From Rhodobacteraceae bacterium UBA3087 (GTDB lineage: Bacteria; Pseudomonadota; Alphaproteobacteria; Rhodobacterales; Rhodobacteraceae): 17,540 nt of DNA. The stretch lies in NCBI GenBank assembly GCA_002367285.1, contig DFBF01000111.1, positions 10,062 through 27,601 of the forward strand, in the 5' to 3' direction. A program made the translations under genes and the position numbers. The notes below the pieces were generated by a model that ran no database searches, was not told where the DNA came from, and worked only from the letters and a program-made list of their open reading frames with translations. Below are positions 14,152-17,540 of the stretch, one piece after another (positions within the stretch are counted from its first letter, which is position 1; every line of letters begins with the position of its first letter).

Positions 14152-17100
14152 TCAGATCACGTAAATGCTGCCATCAAGCGAAGCGATGTCGGTGACCCCT
14201 TGAATGGTTGCCGTATTGCCGCCACCAAAATCAAAGACGACACTGTTGCCGACGACCGTAGCATATTCCAGGATGTCTGTGGTGGATTTGGGTCCACCGC
14301 CCCACAGGTCATCATCAAACATCAGTTTGTCGTATTCCGATGCGTCGAAGTCCGTGGCGATATCGTGCCCGCCGCCGTGGAACACGAACTTGTCGGCGCC
14401 AGCGCCGCCCGTCAGCGTGTCATTCCCCGCGCCGCCGTGCAGGAAGTCATTGTAATCACCGCTTCCGCCAACCAGCACATCGTCACCGCCGCCGCCATAC
14501 AGGATGTCGTGTCCGGCCAGGCCATAGACCTCGTCGCTGCCCCAGCCTCCGGAAATCACGTTCTTTCCCGCGTCGCCAGTCAGGGTGTCGTCCCACCATG
14601 ATCCCCAGAGGTTTTCAATCGAATCGAACGTGTCACCTGCCGCGCCACCGGTGGCTGCGCCGGTTGTCAGGTTGACCTGAACCGGGCCCGACAGGATGTC
14701 GGAATAACAGGCCGTGTCATTGCCGCTACCGCCGTCATAGTGGTTCGACCCTGTGCCGCCCAGCATCCAGTCGTTGCCATTGCCGCCCTCCAGCGTGTCA
14801 TCGCCGTCGCCGCCATACATCAGGTCTTTGCCGTCACCCCAACCACCGCGCAGCGTGTCATCGCCGTCGCCGCCATAGATCGTGTCGTTGCCCTCGCGCC
14901 CGTCCAGCACGTCGTTGCCGTCCGAACCGTCCAGCACGTTCACGCCGCTGTCGCCGACAATCGTGTCATTGCCGGATGACCCAATGACGTTTTCGACGTT
15001 GGATACCTCATCCCCCCAGGCGCCGCCCCAGGTTGTACCGGCGGCCAGGTTGATGCCCATTGCGCCCAGCGGGTCGGTTTCATAGCTGACCGTGTCGATG
15101 CCGTCGCCGCCGTCGATCACATCCAGCCCGGCGTCGCCCGACAGGATGTCGTTTCCGTCGCCGCCGTACAGGGCGTCGTCATACGAGCCCCAGCCACCGC
15201 GCAATATGTCATCGCCCGCGCCGCCATACAGAATGTCTGCGCCCTGACGTCCGTCCAGAATGTCATCGCCGCCGTCCCCTGTAAGGGTGTTGGCCTCAGC
15301 ACTGCCGGTGATGTTGTCACTGTGATCGGTGCCGGTGACATTTTCGATCGAAATCAGCGTGTCGCCATCGGCAGACCCCCAGGTCGCACCGGTGTCCAAC
15401 ACCAGGCCCATACCCGTTGTTTCGTCCTTGTAGGTGACCGTGTCATTCCCGCCGCCACCGTTCAGGATGTCGCTGCCTTCGCCGCCGTTCAACGTGTCGA
15501 CCCCGAACCCCCCTTCCAGGATATCATTGCCATCACGCCCCTCCAGGATGTCGCTGCCAGCGCCACCGTTCAACGTGTTGCGGCCATTGTTGCCGATCAG
15601 CGTGTCGGCATGGGCCGATCCGATCAGGTTTTCGATGGCAACCAAGGTGTCGCCGGCGGCGCCATCCCAGCCGCTGCCGCTGAGCAGCGAGACCCCGACG
15701 CCTGCGTAAGCGTTGGTGTAAACCGCCGTATCGGTGCCGCTGCCACCATCAAGGTGGTCGCCGCCCTCACTGCCTTCCAGCATGTCCGCCCCGCCCAGGC
15801 CATAGAGCGTATCATCGCCCAGGTTCCCGTTCAGAGTATCCGCGCCCGAGGTGCCCTGCACCTCAAGCGGCATATAGTCATAGACCACGGGCGGGCGATC
15901 CAGCGTCAGAATGGACGAGGTCGGAAAGTCGTCTGCGGTCAAAGGGGCGCCATCGGCTGAATGGATTTCGATCACCTCGCCGCGAAATTCGATCCGACAG
16001 CCATAACTGGTCGGGATGATGGTCAGTTGTGACGTGGTATAGAGGAAGTTGAACGCCGTCAGATCCAGGCTGTCGCGGGCCGGGTCATAGTCGTGGATCA
16101 CGTCCAGTGCCCCATCTGCCGTCAGCACGAAGATGTCATTGCCGCTGCCGCCGGTCATCTGGTCACTGCCGCTGCCATCGGACAGGATGTCGTTGCCGCC
16201 GCTGCCGTTGAGAATATCATCGCCGCCGCCACCGGCCAGCATGTCATCCGCCGCGCCGCCGGTTATCGTGTCTGCGGTGCTGCTACCGTTCAGCGTCTGG
16301 CCGATGTTGCCCGTGTCAAAAGACAGCTGGGTAATGCCTGCTTCACTTTCGCTGGCGGCATAGACCTGAATTGTGCCATCCACGGCCTCGGCGGCCAGGG
16401 CCGATACATTCTGAAGCGCGGTGTCCATGGTGTCTGCGACCGAGGCCAGCAGCACCAGTTGGCCGCTTGGCAAAACGGTAAAGATCGAGATGCCGTCATC
16501 CGCCCCGCCGGCCAGTACATAAGTGCGACCATCGACCGCGACGACCTCAAGTTCAGCGACATTGTCGAACCGGGTGTTCAGATTGTCGATGATGTGGTCG
16601 ACCGGGCTCAGGGTGCCGTCCGACTGGATCTTCATCACGGTCAGCGAAGAGCTGCCAGCCGCAGCGACCACGACAAAGCATTCCCCAGCCACTTCGAAGC
16701 ATTCGATCGCCGTGGGGTCCGCAATGCCAACCCCATCTGCGGCGCCCAGAACGTCGACAAATGTCGGCGTGCCGTTTGCGTCCAGGATGTAACTGCTGAC
16801 CCCTTGGTGCAGGTTCGATGCGGCCAGCAGAAAGGTCTGCCCGCCGGTTTCAATGGTGGCAAATGCGACGATGTCGATGCCATCAGGCAGCTCGGCAGAC
16901 TGGCTTTGATCACTGCGGATTTGCAGCTGACGGTTGTCCATTGCCTCATAGTGAGACAGGCCCGATGTGCCAACGCTCGCGGCATAGACATAAGTCGCGC
17001 CGTTCACGGTGACGGTGGTCAGCGTGTTCATCTGACCACCCGCGCCGCTGCCGGACCAGTTCATGGCACTTGCGGATTGAAAGTCGTCCCCGCCCGCCAA

Positions 17101-17403
17101 GGCGTGGCCTGTCAACGAACTGTCCATTGATCCATAGCTGACGAAATACGTCGTGCTGCCCGACGCGACCAGGGCAATGCTGGCGTCCCCGGACTGAAGC
17201 TGAGCGGTGGTATAAGCGATCTGGTCGACCACTTGTGCCGACCCGCTGCCTGACAGGCGAAATGCTGTCGCGCCACCTTCGGATCCGGTGGTGGCATACA
17301 TATACGCCGTGCCGCCGTCCCAGGAAATTTCCATGTCCGTCACGCCGGACACATGGTTCAGTCCTGCCCCATTATGGGTTGTTACGTGTGTAAAACTGGC
17401 CAC
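14152..17403 (-). CDS. Propeller-RTX calcium-binding protein, type I secretion substrate
   Basis: Large acidic extracellular protein (1083 residues from the chosen start). Residues 1-365 hold seven recurrences of a Gly-x-Thr-Tyr-x-hydrophobic-Ala-Ala motif (for example NGATYVYAAS, DGRTYVLAGG), suggesting a seven-bladed beta-propeller. Residues 367-425 are a first RTX block; 426-505 look like an RTX C-terminal cap (VIHDYDPARDSLDLTAF ... IHSADGAPLTADDF); 515-1002 are a second, long RTX array with around 40 GGxGxDxxx-type repeats in the whole protein. The end has FHGGGHDIATDFDA and a hydrophobic IYVI terminus, consistent with an uncleaved type I secretion signal. No N-terminal signal peptide. 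Starts possible are TTG 17469, ATG 17433 and GTG 17403; the last has AAGGGAAAGG 8 bases upstream and is preferred. Function may be adhesion, matrix binding or enzymatic; no catalytic motif was recognised. Confidence 0.88.
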   Translation of the reverse strand: MASFTHVTTHNGAGLNHVSGVTDMEISWDGGTAYMYATTGSEGGATAFRLSGSGSAQVVDQIAYTTAQLQSGDASIALVASGSTTYFVSYGSMDSSLTGHALAGGDDFQSASAMNWSGSGAGGQMNTLTTVTVNGATYVYAASVGTSGLSHYEAMDNRQLQIRSDQSQSAELPDGIDIVAFATIETGGQTFLLAASNLHQGVSSYILDANGTPTFVDVLGAADGVGIADPTAIECFEVAGECFVVVAAAGSSSLTVMKIQSDGTLSPVDHIIDNLNTRFDNVAELEVVAVDGRTYVLAGGADDGISIFTVLPSGQLVLLASVADTMDTALQNVSALAAEAVDGTIQVYAASESEAGITQLSFDTGNIGQTLNGSSTADTITGGAADDMLAGGGGDDILNGSGGNDILSDGSGSDQMTGGSGNDIFVLTADGALDVIHDYDPARDSLDLTAFNFLYTTSQLTIIPTSYGCRIEFRGEVIEIHSADGAPLTADDFPTSSILTLDRPPVVYDYMPLEVQGTSGADTLNGNLGDDTLYGLGGADMLEGSEGGDHLDGGSGTDTAVYTNAYAGVGVSLLSGSGWDGAAGDTLVAIENLIGSAHADTLIGNNGRNTLNGGAGSDILEGRDGNDILEGGFGVDTLNGGEGSDILNGGGGNDTVTYKDETTGMGLVLDTGATWGSADGDTLISIENVTGTDHSDNITGSAEANTLTGDGGDDILDGRQGADILYGGAGDDILRGGWGSYDDALYGGDGNDILSGDAGLDVIDGGDGIDTVSYETDPLGAMGINLAAGTTWGGAWGDEVSNVENVIGSSGNDTIVGDSGVNVLDGSDGNDVLDGREGNDTIYGGDGDDTLRGGWGDGKDLMYGGDGDDTLEGGNGNDWMLGGTGSNHYDGGSGNDTACYSDILSGPVQVNLTTGAATGGAAGDTFDSIENLWGSWWDDTLTGDAGKNVISGGWGSDEVYGLAGHDILYGGGGDDVLVGGSGDYNDFLHGGAGNDTLTGGAGADKFVFHGGGHDIATDFDASEYDKLMFDDDLWGGGPKSTTDILEYATVVGNSVVFDFGGGNTATIQGVTDIASLDGSIYVI
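14420..15860 (-). repeat. RTX nonapeptide tandem array in four expanding modules
   Basis: Coding repeats of about 27 bases (nine residues, GGxGxDxxx) that bind Ca2+ and fold into a parallel beta-roll outside the cell. Superimposed are four larger modules, each starting with (N/T/I)DT-x-x-Y, then a GDT-x-x-x-IEN-x-x-GS segment. Their starts lie near 15730, 15435, 15090 and 14712, so module length grows from about 98 to 116 to 126 residues. Recent duplication is visible in DNA: a 27-base stretch at 14791-14817 recurs identically at 14851-14877, exactly 60 bases apart. Three 11-residue variants of the nonapeptide (GWGSYDDALYG, GWGDGKDLMYG, GSGDYNDFLHG) appear near the end of modules 2-4. Confidence 0.85.
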
Positions 17404-17540
17404 CCCGGCACCCTTTCCCTTACAATCACCCATGCAAACCAGGACACCCCGCCTTGTTTGCAGGTCCAAGAATGCTGCGAAATCGTTAACGGCAGCTTTT
17501 GTGAATAAGGTTAGAAAAGGGCGGTTTGTTACAATGCGAA
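17404..17540 (-). other. Upstream region of the RTX gene at the window edge
   Basis: The 137 bases contain AT-rich sequence and a TTCACA hexamer resembling a -35 box on the minus strand, but no -10 at proper spacing. Alternative in-frame starts TTG 17469 and ATG 17433 lie here. No gene on either strand is supported. Confidence 0.3.

Noticed and set aside
14140..14155. Hairpin CTGAT-cgcccc-ATCAG spanning both convergent stop codons, as a terminator
   Set aside because: Stem of only 5 bp and no T-run on either strand.
14420..15860. Regular short repeats that could suggest a CRISPR array
   Set aside because: Repeats are contiguous, in frame with nine-residue Ca-binding motifs, and have no unique spacers.
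14200..17130. Plus-strand open frames rich in Val, Ala and His-Val repeats opposite the RTX gene
   Set aside because: They are the antisense reading of a repetitive RTX gene; periodicity comes from the 27-base coding repeat.

Overview
The window looks like a chromosomal segment from a marine alphaproteobacterium, most likely of the Roseobacter/Rhodobacteraceae group. The support is indirect: high GC content, GC-rich third codon positions, frequent GTG and TTG starts, and a long calcium-binding RTX protein next to a YjbH/YjbF pair. The theme is building, exporting and decorating a cell-surface glycan, with one large secreted protein at the right edge. No tRNA, rRNA, insertion sequence, CRISPR array or phage gene was seen.

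Left part (1-5080). The 5' part of an acyl-CoA dehydrogenase gene runs off the left edge on the minus strand. A divergent intergenic region with a perfect inverted repeat separates it from a plus-strand pair: a YjbH-type outer-membrane protein and a YjbF-type lipoprotein, whose stop and start codons overlap. In enterics these families belong to the yjbEFGH/gfc exopolysaccharide systems. A bidirectional-looking terminator follows. Two minus-strand genes come next: a 69-residue exported peptide with one transmembrane segment, which resembles YjbE/GfcA in layout, and a secreted CAP/SCP-domain protein.

Middle part (5081-14143). All genes are on the plus strand. UDP-glucose 6-dehydrogenase makes UDP-glucuronate, the activated acidic sugar. 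It is followed by a two-domain GT2-GT4 glycosyltransferase, a class I SAM methyltransferase, a PAPS-dependent sulfotransferase (stop/start overlap with the methyltransferase), a HAD-fold phosphatase-like protein, and a protein joining a COG5610-type C-terminal domain to a second GT2 glycosyltransferase. Together they could assemble an acidic, methylated and sulfated glycan. No polymerase, flippase or ABC exporter is visible.

Right part (14152-17540). A gene of about 1083 codons converges on the glycan cluster with only 8 bp between stop codons. It encodes seven recurring strand motifs, probably a seven-bladed beta-propeller, then a short RTX block, an internal segment that looks like a former RTX C-terminus, and a second long RTX array built from four expanding modules. 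It should be exported by a type I system, which is not in the window.

Most worth a second look: the small YjbE/GfcA-like peptide, the split HAD/COG5610 arrangement, the propeller-RTX-cap-RTX protein, the unrecognised N-terminal domain of the GT2-GT4 enzyme, and the perfect palindromes in two divergent promoter regions.
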